Shown piece after piece: positions 43,462 to 53,034 of a stretch of 64,000 nt of DNA (position 1 is its first letter; the number at the start of each line of letters is the position of its first letter). The position numbers were made by a program, and so were the translations under genes. The DNA lies in NCBI GenBank assembly GCA_006386115.1, contig VFIW01000008.1, forward strand, positions 890,582 to 954,581, in the 5' to 3' direction. This stretch comes from Globisporangium splendens (taxonomy: Eukaryota; Oomycota; Peronosporomycetes; Pythiales; Pythiaceae). The notes below the pieces were generated by a model. It did not search any database. It had not been told where the DNA came from and saw only the letters and a program-made list of their open reading frames with translations.

Positions 43462-43512
43462 TTTTTTTTTTTTGGTAGATTACGCTACGGAAAGTCCATT
43501 AGCTCCCTTACA

Positions 43513-46500
43513 ATGAGTGGAAGGAGGGGTAGAGCGAGTGAGCGTCCATCACCAAATCCAAGACCACGGCAACAGTCGAGGAGTTCTGGGCCGGAGCATC
43601 GTCAAGATCCTGCTCCAAATCCAGACTCAGCTCCGCCTTCGACTCCAGCTCCACAACCGAGTGCGGCTCCAAGTGGTCAGTCTGCTGACACAATGTCGAT
43701 GCAGCAGATGCTGATGTTCATTCATCAGCAACAACAAGTTTTCCAAGCTCAAATGCAAGCTCAAATGCAACAATCCAACTATCGCTTTGAGCAATTGCTG
43801 TCATCACAGGGGGACAGGAAGAAGAAAGACCCACCTGTGTATGAAGGAAAATTTGGCGAAGATCTCGAATTGTGGATCTTTGCAACTGAAGAGTATTACT
43901 CAAGTAAAAAGCAGCTCATGCTTGAGAACTCTTCGCATTTTGTGACAATGATATCCAGTAACCTTGGGAAAACTGTTCTTAACTGGTATCGTTCTTTTTC
44001 GCTTCAATGTGAAGCTGAAAATGTTCACAAGACGTGGGAATTATTCAAGGTTCGCCTTCGAGCTCGGTTTCGGCCGAAAGACTTTGAGTACAACCTGCGG
44101 GAGCGACTGTTTTATTTGAAACAATCTGGATCAATCCACGAGTATGTGTCTCGTTTCCAAGATTTGATGTCGCAATCAGAACTTGAGATTTCTGATATGG
44201 AGCAACGGTTTTACTTCCAGAACGGCCTTCGCCCGGAAACTGTTGGGAAGATCAAAGAAGAAAGCCCAATGTTGCTTAAGGATGTGATTGAAATCGCCTC
44301 CAACTTTGAATTTGCACATTTTGTGGGCAAACCACCGAAGTCTACTTCGGCGCAACCCTCAGCATCCAAGTCCAAGAGGTTCAAGACAGCGAAGAAGCCT
44401 GAGAGGAGTTCCATCAATGCCAACAGGCAGAGTGATTGGAAGAAGTCTGCGATATGCAACAAATGTGGCATCAAAGGTCATATTTCGCCAGATTGTAGAA
44501 CTGGTGACAAGCCGAAGGAAGCTAATCGCTATGTGAGCGGTTCATTTTATGCGATCCTTCAAGTGATGGCTAAAGCGTTCAAGGATGCCGACCACCCATC
44601 AGAAGTATCAATTTTCATCGACAATGGTTGCAGTCTCAACGGAATATCCGAAGAGCTCGCACAACGACTCGACTTAGACGTAACTGAAGATCGAAATGAA
44701 ATTATGGAAGTTGATCTGGGTTTTGGTCAAACTGTTGTCCATCCAAGACGCACCGTCGAAATGAGTCTGGAAGTTCCAGGTTTTCCTGTTATAAAAACCA
44801 ACTTTCAAATCATGCCAATACCAGAGGAAAAAGATGTCATCCTTGGCATGATGTGGCTGCGTGAGCAAAACCCAGAAATTGATTGGGTAGCGCTGCAATT
44901 GAAACCACGCAAAGAAGAAAAGCCAATTCCATTGAAGACTCCAAATGTTCGGCCTTCACGCAAGATTGCTGGTCGACGAACGGCACGACTCAGTCAACAG
45001 CGTGAAATCTTCAATTTTTATTGCCAAAATGGTCATTTTGGTGAACATGGCAAGACAGATATTATCTCTGCAAAACAACTCCAGCGTGAACTTCGCAAAA
45101 GCAAAAATATCGAAGCCATATTTGTGATCAATCCTCATGTCTCTGAGAAAGCTGAACGCTTCAAAAATCAAGGTTGGGAAGCACTTCGTGATAACCCAGC
45201 TTTCGAGACATTATTGAAGTACCAAGACACAGTCTTTCGGACGGAGTTACCAAATTCAACTCCTCCCATTCGTGAAGGCATTGAACATGAGATCCAGTTG
45301 CAACCTGGAACGAAGCCTATATCTGTAAGGCAATGGCGTCAGAGTCCTGAACAACGCCAAGTGATTATGGATTGGATCAAAGAGATGGTCAAAGCCGGAA
45401 TCATTCGTCCAAGTACGTCCGCATTTTGCGCTCCAACGTTTTGTGTGAAGAAACCTGTTGGTTGGAGAATCGTACACGATTACCGTCAGCTAAATCAAGC
45501 GACCATCATGCCAGCTATCCCAATGCCAAGAAAGGAAGATACCTTCGAGGCGATGGCGGGAAGCAAGTGGTTTTCCTGTATGGATCTACTGTGGGGTTAC
45601 TATCAGGTGAAACTTCGGGAACAAGATATTCCTTTTACCGCTTTCTCAACCCCCGATGGGCTCTTTGAGTATTTAGTGACACCAATGGGACTTAGTGGAA
45701 GTCCTGGGACATTTAATCGCCTGTTACAAAGAGTTTTCAGCGATTTGCGTAATGTGATGCGCATATATTTCGATGACATCTATGTATTCACGAGAAGTGA
45801 TGATGTCTCCGAGCACGTCAAAGCTCTCGACCATGTTCTCAAGCGATGTGAAGAACAAGAACTTTATATCAAGTTGTCCAAGTGCCAGTTTTGTGTGGAA
45901 GAAATTCCATGCTTAGGTGATTTCGTAGGACGTAATGGCGTTCGTATGGATCCCGACAAAGTGAAGATAATAAGAGAATGGCCAACTCCAAAGACGAAGA
46001 AGCAAATGGAAAGCTTCTTAGGTACAACCGTCTATGTTTCACGTTTTTGCCCTGACTTTGCACAATTTGCAGGTCCATTGCATGATGCAATTAAGACAAA
46101 GAAGTCTCGTGAAGCTGTCATTCTCGATGACCGTCAATTCGCATGTTTCGAAGAACTCAAGCGCCACTTGTCATCACCGCCTGTGCTCAAGTTACCCGAC
46201 TTTACGAAGCCATTTGGTATTCGTATGGATGCATCCAACTTCGCGGTTGGAGGCGTCTTATTCCAAAAGGAGGGAGGGTTGGAATATCCAATCGCGTACA
46301 CAGGAAGGAAGATGAAGGCTGCAGAACTCAATTATCCAGTTCGAGAACAAGAGCTGCTTGCAATCATGCATGCTCTTCGAGTTTGGCGCGTCTACTTACT
46401 CGATCGTCCATTCCTTGTGGAAACTGACCATAAGAGTATCGAGACAATCCTCACGCAAAAGACCACCAATCGTAGAGTGGCACGATGGTTTAATGAACTT

Positions 46501-48177
46501 GCTGAGTTTCAACCGCAGTTCAAGTGGATTCCAGGAGAAAGCAACGACGTTGCAGACGCATTGTCGAGGAATCCAGACTTTGAGCATAATGCTGCTCAAG
46601 TCAGTCTGAGTGAGCTTTTGGACGCTGCTCAGAATAGGGAAATCGTAGCAAGTGTGAAAGCTACAACTACCCCTTTGAAGACTTTGATCAACAAGCGATA
46701 TTCGTCAGATCAACGACTTCAAGATATCTTGAAGAAACTCAAGAATGAGGAAGTAGTACCGAAGTACTCTTCACATGATGAACTTTTGTATTACCAAACC
46801 AAGGAAGATGAAGCTCCACGGTTGGTGATTCCAGATGACGAAGATTTGAAGAACCGTGTCGCCTATGAGAACCACGATGTGGTCACGGCAGGTCATCCTG
46901 GATATTTCAAGACCTATGTGGCCGTACAAAAGAAGTACTATTGGCCAAGAATGTACAAGTTCATCAAGCGATATGTGAACACTTGTGAATTGTGTCAGCG
47001 CAACAAGGCTCGTCAAATGAAGCCTCCAGGTCTTTTGAATCCACTGGAAATTCCATGTGGTAGATGGGTGGATATTTCTATGGACTTTATGGTGTCCTTA
47101 CCATCCACGAGTAGCAATTTTGACGCTATAATGATCATAGTTGATCGACTAACGAAGCGATCAATGTTTATTCCGACCAAGACAACTGCAAGCGCTGAAG
47201 ACACAGCAGAGTTGTTTATGAAGCACTACGTGAAAGATCATGGTTTGCCACGAACAATCGTATCCGACCGAGACACCAAGTTTACGTCAAAGTTGTGGCA
47301 ACAGGTGATGACAATTATGGGAACAAAACACAAGTTGTCATCAGCATTTCGTCCTCAAACAGATGGACAAACCGAGCGAACCAACAGGTTCATTCAAGAT
47401 TACCTCCGTGGTGTTGCTAATCCCTCGCAAACCGACTGGGATGACTATTTGCATCTTGCAGAATTCGCATACAACAGAAGAGTGCATTCGTCGATTGGAA
47501 TGTCACCGTTTGAAGCTGACCTCGGGTATACTCCATGCATGCCAGATGATGTGGCAATGGATCCTGAATTTCGTGAACTGTCTAAGTCAGCAAAAGAATT
47601 CGTTCTGAAACAAGAGGCAATGTTGAAGATCGCACAAGACGCGATTAGTGAAGCTCGAGATCGTATGAAGTCGTATTACGACAAGAACCGACTTGTTCAA
47701 GACTTCGAAGTTGGTGACAATGTCCTTCTCGATGGGAAGAATTTGGACATTCGCCACAAGGGCTTTGCGCAGAGCAAGAAGCTTGCTCCACGATTCATCG
47801 GTCCGTACCAAATTGTGAAGAAGGTACATAAAGACTCGTATGAATTAGCTCTATCAAGAGAGCTCAAGTTGCACCCAGTATTTCACACGTCGCTCCTCAA
47901 GCCATATGGCAAAGATGAATCTCGACAGCAGAAGATTCAAAAAGTTCTACTTGCAGACGGAAGTGAAGGTCAGCTTGTTAAGGCCATCCTTAACCACCGT
48001 AAACGGTACGGGAAGATGCAATACAAGATCTGGTGGCTGGGAGAAACGAAAAACCAGTCAACTTGGGAACCGTTGGAAAATCTCAAGCAAATTCCCGGAC
48101 TCATTGAACAATACTGGAGTCGAAAGAAGGGAGGCGTCTTCTTAAAAGGAGGTCATGTGACGGATGCGTCAGCTTAG
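43513..48177 (+). CDS. Gypsy 1 gag-pol polyprotein
   Basis: 1554 residues without interruption. Order: Pro/Ser/Gln-rich N-terminus; Ty3-type gag/capsid (about 90-270, LWIFATEEYY, WELFKVRLRARF); CCHC knuckle (315-328, CNKCGIKGHISPDC); retropepsin-like domain with FIDNGCSLNGIS (D370), DNG where D-S/T-G is usual; RT (HDYRQLNQATI, FDDIYVF with Y-F-D-D at 752-755); RNase H (GIRMDASNFAVGG); integrase with an HHCC finger (about 1126-1161), DDE residues near 1190, 1250 and 1287 (VSDRDTKF, TDGQTERTNR) and a GPY/F region; C-terminal chromodomain (about 1490-1535, YKIWWLGETKNQSTWEPLENL). The last seven residues are encoded by the 3' LTR. The chromodomain would direct integration to particular chromatin. 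Confidence 0.93.
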   Translation: MSGRRGRASERPSPNPRPRQQSRSSGPEHRQDPAPNPDSAPPSTPAPQPSAAPSGQSADTMSMQQMLMFIHQQQQVFQAQMQAQMQQSNYRFEQLLSSQGDRKKKDPPVYEGKFGEDLELWIFATEEYYSSKKQLMLENSSHFVTMISSNLGKTVLNWYRSFSLQCEAENVHKTWELFKVRLRARFRPKDFEYNLRERLFYLKQSGSIHEYVSRFQDLMSQSELEISDMEQRFYFQNGLRPETVGKIKEESPMLLKDVIEIASNFEFAHFVGKPPKSTSAQPSASKSKRFKTAKKPERSSINANRQSDWKKSAICNKCGIKGHISPDCRTGDKPKEANRYVSGSFYAILQVMAKAFKDADHPSEVSIFIDNGCSLNGISEELAQRLDLDVTEDRNEIMEVDLGFGQTVVHPRRTVEMSLEVPGFPVIKTNFQIMPIPEEKDVILGMMWLREQNPEIDWVALQLKPRKEEKPIPLKTPNVRPSRKIAGRRTARLSQQREIFNFYCQNGHFGEHGKTDIISAKQLQRELRKSKNIEAIFVINPHVSEKAERFKNQGWEALRDNPAFETLLKYQDTVFRTELPNSTPPIREGIEHEIQLQPGTKPISVRQWRQSPEQRQVIMDWIKEMVKAGIIRPSTSAFCAPTFCVKKPVGWRIVHDYRQLNQATIMPAIPMPRKEDTFEAMAGSKWFSCMDLLWGYYQVKLREQDIPFTAFSTPDGLFEYLVTPMGLSGSPGTFNRLLQRVFSDLRNVMRIYFDDIYVFTRSDDVSEHVKALDHVLKRCEEQELYIKLSKCQFCVEEIPCLGDFVGRNGVRMDPDKVKIIREWPTPKTKKQMESFLGTTVYVSRFCPDFAQFAGPLHDAIKTKKSREAVILDDRQFACFEELKRHLSSPPVLKLPDFTKPFGIRMDASNFAVGGVLFQKEGGLEYPIAYTGRKMKAAELNYPVREQELLAIMHALRVWRVYLLDRPFLVETDHKSIETILTQKTTNRRVARWFNELAEFQPQFKWIPGESNDVADALSRNPDFEHNAAQVSLSELLDAAQNREIVASVKATTTPLKTLINKRYSSDQRLQDILKKLKNEEVVPKYSSHDELLYYQTKEDEAPRLVIPDDEDLKNRVAYENHDVVTAGHPGYFKTYVAVQKKYYWPRMYKFIKRYVNTCELCQRNKARQMKPPGLLNPLEIPCGRWVDISMDFMVSLPSTSSNFDAIMIIVDRLTKRSMFIPTKTTASAEDTAELFMKHYVKDHGLPRTIVSDRDTKFTSKLWQQVMTIMGTKHKLSSAFRPQTDGQTERTNRFIQDYLRGVANPSQTDWDDYLHLAEFAYNRRVHSSIGMSPFEADLGYTPCMPDDVAMDPEFRELSKSAKEFVLKQEAMLKIAQDAISEARDRMKSYYDKNRLVQDFEVGDNVLLDGKNLDIRHKGFAQSKKLAPRFIGPYQIVKKVHKDSYELALSRELKLHPVFHTSLLKPYGKDESRQQKIQKVLLADGSEGQLVKAILNHRKRYGKMQYKIWWLGETKNQSTWEPLENLKQIPGLIEQYWSRKKGGVFLKGGHVTDASA

Positions 48178-48519
48178 CTTCTCAAAGCTAAAGCGTGATT
48201 CGCATACGTCATTCGAAGAGATTGCAATGAACATTGATAGCATAAAAGCACGACAGAAAACAGAAATTGCGTATCATTGCACTCAAGTTAGTGGTGTAGT
48301 TTTTATTCGTAAATGAATCCAGTACGCAGTAGAAAAATGAAGCTAAGCGTAGGACACTAGTAAGCATGTCTATGAGGCACTCATGGCCACTGCTTTGCCA
48401 CTCCATGTACGAGCAAGCGCTAGCAAACACCCTAACTATAAATCTCACTTTCCATTTTACCTTGATCCACTCAAGTTCCATTCCAAGCATCGTATCCCAA
48501 AGCGCCTACTACTGTGACA
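48156..48519 (+). repeat. 3' LTR of gypsy element 1
   Basis: 364 bp, same ends as the 5' LTR, followed by the target duplication GGAAG (48520-48524). The gag-pol stop codon lies inside it. Confidence 0.95.
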
Positions 48520-48908
48520 GGAAGTGGACCTGCGTTGAGGTTCTGGTGTCCATGGCTAGGTTGGCGGCTGAGTCCGCCATCTTGTTGAAGGCACGGTAGT
48601 GATGGTACCATCCTCGGATGTCGATGCAATCCGCGAGTCGTCGACTTGTCTGGTATAAACGTGCCAATCGGTGCTGTCGAGGGGACCGATGCATTCGCTG
48701 TTGGGAGATAATGAGTGCACTGTCTCCAATCACGTACAACGGTTCGAAGTGACTGCGTTGGGCTTCTCGGAGTCCATGTATGAGACCCCAGTACTCGGCA
48801 AAGTTGTTGGTCGTGTCCTTCCTGCTATACGCCATGCTCGCGGCCCAAATTAAACTGGCTGTGTGCGAGTCCTTATGGACACGCACGATAATGGATCCAG
48901 TCCCTCCT

Positions 48909-48926
48909 GAGACCGCACGTCATCTC
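48909..48926. repeat. LINE E target-site duplication, right copy
   Basis: GAGACCGCACGTCATCTC, matching 41991-42008 with one mismatch. Confidence 0.85.
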
Positions 48927-49463
48927 GACGAAACCATTATTTGAGTCTCGGTCTTGCTTCTCGACCACTACGTAATTAATCCAAGGTAACCAAAAGACAC
49001 CCACGGGTATATTCACGAGGCTGAACATCATAATGTCGAATGCCACTCCCACGCCGTTACGATATTGTCATATTTGGCGCCATTGACACTGCTCGGAGGC
49101 GCTTTGGCCGTACTGTTAGAAGGCACACTCGAGTTTGATTCAACATCGAGTTTCAGCGTCGATAGGACGAGGTCTCCGCGCCACTGGTCCACCGCCTCAC
49201 TCGTATTGCAGCCACACAAGAACTTGTGTTGAACGGAAGATAAGCCACCTGCGTTCGTGATGAAAAGGTGCTGACAGCTGATCACGAAGCTTGGTCATCG
49301 CGAACAGCAACACAATTGGCAGCACGGTCGCACTCCAGCCAAAAGCACTGGAGACGTGCAAGTAGATCCGTTGGCTCGAAGGGACGCCGAACGTAGCGAG
49401 ACCCGGTGCCGTCACGTCTATCTCTTCACGGTGGGGCAGAATCGACAAAAGAACCCAGACCAC
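48927..49463 (-). pseudogene. Membrane-protein family M, copy 5 (internal deletion, LINE insertion)
   Basis: Read on the minus strand: EEIDVTAPGLATFGVPSSQRIYL and a membrane segment (FGWSATVLPIVLLFAM), closely matching the intact neighbour at 50393-51526. Then the sequence jumps at about 49280 in a different frame to SCQHLFITNAGGLSSVQ, NTSEAVDQWRGDL and PPSSVNGAKYDNIVTAW. One membrane segment and the YYC...C block are deleted, and the WC cysteine is Arg. The C-terminal tail (VEKQDRD) runs into the LINE E target site. It is clearly dead. Confidence 0.75.
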
Positions 49464-50392
49464 ATACAGACACAGAAGCTCATGGTGAGCATGGTCTCGA
49501 TGGGTGATATCTCCGATGTCATCTTAAGGGAGGGGACAAGTACTGTGGATGAAGGCCGAATATGTCGAAATGAGCAGTCTTCGATTTCTGTGAGCTCGCT
49601 GGCTAAACTTTCCACCTGGTCTGACTTATCGAGGTTTTATAACTTTGATGTAGTCATCCTCGTGAATTAGATCGATGAGAGAGAACACGTATTAGAAAAT
49701 CCATGGCGCACCAACGGTGTAGTTTCAGCCGGTAGTGGTGTGGCGAAAGGCTGGCACTAGGTTTGGTGGTAGGACCAGGTAATATCTCGAGGTGACTTTT
49801 GTGCATATTGCAGGTGCTTCATTCCTACGAGTGAAGGTCGTATCCTTGGAACCAGCTCTGTGATTTCCCTCACATCGAGCGCTTTCACATGCTTTTGTGG
49901 TGCATCACGCTGTAGTTTGTGGGGATGTGTCGAATAAAGTCATAGCTTTTTGTTTGCTTGGGCGGATTTATCAACGCAACCTCGTGCGGACATGGCACTC
50001 GTGTCTACTATCCGACAGCCGCTTGCATCATGACCAGCTGTGCAATTGTGTCCATGGCCGCATTTTGTGGGTTCGGCCGAATCGCGAGACGATGGGAAAG
50101 CAAGATCCGAATGCAAATGATGCTTTTCTCGAGGTCAAGTATAGCTTCGCCATGCAAGATGGTCAGCAAGAGATGGTCCGCCTAAGTAAGGTTCGTGCAC
50201 CTTTTATGATGCTTGTTGAAGTTGCTGATAGAATCCATGTCTTTTTTCTGCACAAACACTCGACCAACGAGATCTGATACAAATAGGGTGATTTTTGGGT
50301 AAATATCGATGTACGAGGTACAATTGGAGCTATTTGACCGCGAGCACAAACGGATTCTTCTCGGTGGATTTGACTCCACACATCACTGTCGC
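49464..50392. other. Intergenic region with segmental similarity to 40.1-40.3 kb
   Basis: About 930 bp. The stretch 49600-49740 resembles 40110-40260 (for example GAGGTTTTRTARCTT followed by TGAKG-AGTCAT). Short open frames here show no recognisable domain. Confidence 0.45.
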
Positions 50393-51526
50393 TCATGATT
50401 CGTAGTCGTCACCATGCGGTCCTGCTTGCCCAGCGAGCGCATACTTGATATCGTTGATATCATCATCTGTCCCCTGGTCTTGCTTCTCCAGAGCCACTAA
50501 ATGCGTCCACGTGCACCACAAGGCGACCACGAGGATATCCACAAAGCTCAGGAGGACGATGTCGTATACCAGGTGACCCAGCCACGCCGCCACGAAATGG
50601 TCAAACTTGGCACCGTTGATACTGCTCGGTGGTGATGCAGCCGTATCGTTGGAAGCGCGGCTCGAATTCGATGCGACGCCAAAGTTCAGCGTCGATAGGA
50701 TGAGATCCCCACACCACTGGTCCACCGTCTCGCTCGTGTTGCAGCCGCGCAGGAACCCGCGTTGAACGGATGATAAACCGCTCATGTTCGTGATGAAAAG
50801 GTACTGGCAGCTGAGAAACACATTCGTCATGGTGGCGCTGTCATTGCCTCCGCCGCCGAATATTTGCACCAGCGACTTCAGTTGCTCAGGAGTCTCCACT
50901 TGTGTCTCACAGATTGCAGTACCGCGCACATTGCAGTAATATTCGTTAAAAGCTGCGCTAACATCCGCGTCGCGCGTTTTGAATCGATCCACGTGCTGAC
51001 TCACGCTCATCTGCGCGATAATCCATGAGATGAGGAACGCGGCTCCAAGCGTGAGCAGCACAAAAATGAGCGCACGCATCGCTCGGATGATCCTCGGGTC
51101 GGGAAACTTGCGCACGAGAAGCAACGACGCAATCGGCAACACCACTCCACTCCAGCCAAACGCCATAGAGATCTGCAAGTAGATCTGTTGGCTTAAAGGC
51201 ACGCTGAACGCAGCAAATCCCGGCGCCGTCACGTCCTCTTCTTCTCCGCCACCCGTCATGGTCATAGCCACGCCCCAGATTGCGGCAATCAGCGCGACGT
51301 TCGCCGCACAGACGCTCACGATGCCTTTACCCGTTTTGGCGCTGGGGAACATGCTCTGCGTCATCTCAACGAGAAAGAAACCGCAAGTGGCAACGAGATG
51401 GAACACGACGAAATGAGCTGCCCTTCTCGTGAAAGGACGATGCAGAGAGAAATTTCGAATGCAGACGATAAGTTGAAGAACGAAGAAACACCCCACGAAT
51501 CTTGCGCTGGTTTTAACCGTGTGCAT
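50393..51526 (-). CDS. Membrane-protein family M, copy 6 (intact)
   Basis: 377 residues from ATG 51526. Hydrophobic segments at about 10-25, 38-58, 70-92, 115-140, 148-170 and 325-350 suggest six membrane spans. Between the fifth and sixth is a loop of about 150 residues with conserved cysteines and N-glycosylation sites: FNEYYCNVRGTAIC, SLVQIFGGGG, SCQYLFITN, GCNTSETVDQWCGDL, PPSSINGAKFDHFVAAW. A short polar C-terminal tail follows (EKQDQGTDDD). Five other copies or fragments in this window share the loop motifs in the same order. I recognise no named family; the topology and Cys loop suggest a surface membrane protein with an extracellular domain. Intron-free as read. It is the reference for the other copies. 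Confidence 0.7.
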   Translation of the reverse strand: MHTVKTSARFVGCFFVLQLIVCIRNFSLHRPFTRRAAHFVVFHLVATCGFFLVEMTQSMFPSAKTGKGIVSVCAANVALIAAIWGVAMTMTGGGEEEDVTAPGFAAFSVPLSQQIYLQISMAFGWSGVVLPIASLLLVRKFPDPRIIRAMRALIFVLLTLGAAFLISWIIAQMSVSQHVDRFKTRDADVSAAFNEYYCNVRGTAICETQVETPEQLKSLVQIFGGGGNDSATMTNVFLSCQYLFITNMSGLSSVQRGFLRGCNTSETVDQWCGDLILSTLNFGVASNSSRASNDTAASPPSSINGAKFDHFVAAWLGHLVYDIVLLSFVDILVVALWCTWTHLVALEKQDQGTDDDINDIKYALAGQAGPHGDDYES

Positions 51527-51851
51527 AAAATGTCGTTAGAGGGGTTATTTGAAAACTGTTGCTTCAAGTGGTCCCAACATTCAAAGAGGGTAGAATCCAA
51601 GGTCACTGTCTCGGTGGCGAGAAAGGAACAAGAGCCAATTCACTAGTAGTGCAGGACGCCCATGAGTGGAGGTCATCGCATGCGAGACATGTTTGTCTTC
51701 AAGTGACCACCACTCAATGCCTATTCTCTTGGATTAATCTCTTGCCATTGAAATAAGCAGTCTCTTTCACTCTGCAATAGACAGGTCAATACGACCATGT
51801 CATGTACGCGTGGTGGGGCTCCTTGCGTTGCTCTTGGGACCTCCAGCAATT
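51527..51851. other. Intergenic stretch upstream of family M copy 6
   Basis: About 325 bp holding the presumed promoter of copy 6 and the 3' flank of the first nitroreductase gene. No gene is seen. High identity to the second nitroreductase locus starts at 51852. Confidence 0.4.
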
Positions 51852-53034
51852 TACAAGATGAACGACTCGGCGAATGAATGTACTCAACCAGTGCTCCTGC
51901 CTGACTCATGTCTGACTCACGTAGCTTTGCGTCTTATTGGTGTGAAATTAAACTGGTCTCTTTTGGTCTCTCTCAACCTATATCTTTCTGCTAGGACACT
52001 TGACTGCGATATGTAAAAGTTCAGGTGCTTGCTTCCTTACGCTTCAAAAAGCTTCTCAGCTGACTGGCCAAACATGCCGTCAAAGAAAACCTGCGTCGGG
52101 GCGAGGCGAGGGGTAGCAGTCTTGCGCTCAGTCCCTGGCTTTGGGTACCCACAACTGATCACAACGGGCACCGAGTACCGGTCTGGGATCCCCAGCACCG
52201 ACTTCAAGTGCGCTTCATCAAAGCCCTCCATAGTGCAAGTCGAGAGGCCACTTGCTTGAGCGGCATACAGGAACGTCGTCGCAGCGAAGATCGTCTGCTT
52301 GTACGACCACGCATAAGTTGGCTCATCCGGTGAATTGGTGGAGTCGGCAGTGAGTCCCTCGCCTGAGAAGCGGCTCAAGGCATGCGTCATGTGCTCGATC
52401 TCTGCTGCGGTCGCGCCATGGCCGAGCTTCATCTCTTGGATCAGCGGCACACGGTGACTTGGTTCTGTTATCAAACCGTAAAGACTAAGTATGTTAGCAA
52501 GGCATGCGCGTAAATAAATAAACAAAAATAAAAAAACGTGAGTGAATCGGCATGCATACGTACGCAGATCCGCTGCGAACACGACGGTCACCGGCGCTTC
52601 CTTGACTTTGCGTCCATTGGTATCAAGCATCGCCTCTGCGAGCTTCTCACGACCGGTCTGATCGCGCACCACGACGCACGCATACGGCTGCATGTTCATG
52701 GCTGATGGTGCGCGCTGCATCATGGTAAAAAGTCAAACATATGGTTAGATACAATACACGCGCTTGAGCTAACTACATATTTTCTTGTAAAACCTTACCT
52801 GGGTCAAGCGAAGCACTTCCGCGAGAAGCGCGTCGGGGACGGGGTCTGCCGAAAAGAACCGCACGGTGGAGCGGTCCGAGATCGCTTTCCGCAGCAATTG
52901 TTGCGCCGCCGCCACCTCGCTAGCGTCGTGATTCGGAGCGCCAGTAGCAGCAGCAATCGAAGTTGAATCGAGCTGTTGGATCATATTTGATGGGCGGGTC
53001 GAAAGTTGGTTGATGACTGGACGAGTGCTTCTGA
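51852..53034. repeat. Near-identical duplicated segment, copy 1
   Basis: About 1.18 kb matching 57635-58817 at a constant offset of 5783 bp with about three substitutions by eye, introns included. Outside, the left flank is unrelated. The right flank continues as a much more diverged duplicate (53200-53370 against 59010-59140). Confidence 0.9.
52037..52984 (-). CDS. Nitroreductase-family flavoenzyme, copy 1
   Basis: Three exons, 52984-52799, 52714-52564 and 52464-52037 (donors GTAAGG and GTACGT; acceptors GATGCAG and AACAG; phases 0 and 1), giving 254 residues from MIQQLDSTS. Family features: an N-terminal SDRSTVRFFSADPVPDALLAEVL, then RAPSAMNMQPYACVVV (the FMN-binding S-x-x-N-x-Q-P-W/Y motif), KEAPVTVVFAADL, YAAQASGLSTCTMEGFD and the C-terminal VISCGYPKPG. 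Such enzymes bind FMN and use NAD(P)H to reduce nitro groups, quinones or flavins; the substrate is unknown. The start was chosen because both copies agree from this ATG while upstream residues diverge. Its twin is at 57820-58767. Confidence 0.85.

Larger units (their letters stand above)
42314..48519 (+). mobile_element. Ty3/gypsy chromovirus-like LTR retrotransposon, apparently intact
   Basis: 6.2-kb element with two 364-bp LTRs (TGTGACGG...TGTGACA), 5-bp target duplication GGAAG (42309-42313 and 48520-48524), and a single gag-pol frame. A purine-rich tract (AAAAGGAGG) lies just before the 3' LTR. By eye the LTRs differ at three positions, so insertion is recent. I could not match the sequence after the 5' LTR (TAGTAGCACTTGTC) to a tRNA primer. 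It lies nested in LINE E. Confidence 0.95.
42009..48908 (-). mobile_element. LINE copy E: short 5'-truncated insertion, split by a gypsy element
   Basis: LINE pieces are 42009-42313 (TAAAGA tail, 3' UTR and RNase H C-terminus) and 48520-48908 (RNase H N-terminal part, minus strand). Together they make about 690 bp of LINE, truncated at GGATCCAGTCCCTCCT. The 18-bp target duplication lies at 41991-42008 and 48909-48926. The target lies in the C-terminal coding part of family M copy 5. The gypsy element at 42314-48519 later inserted in the RNase H region with the 5-bp duplication GGAAG. Confidence 0.9.

Noticed and set aside
43463..43475. T13 run before gypsy 1 gag-pol as a terminator
   Set aside because: It could resemble an RNA polymerase III terminator, but no A/B box or tRNA-like sequence precedes it and full-length transcripts must pass it.
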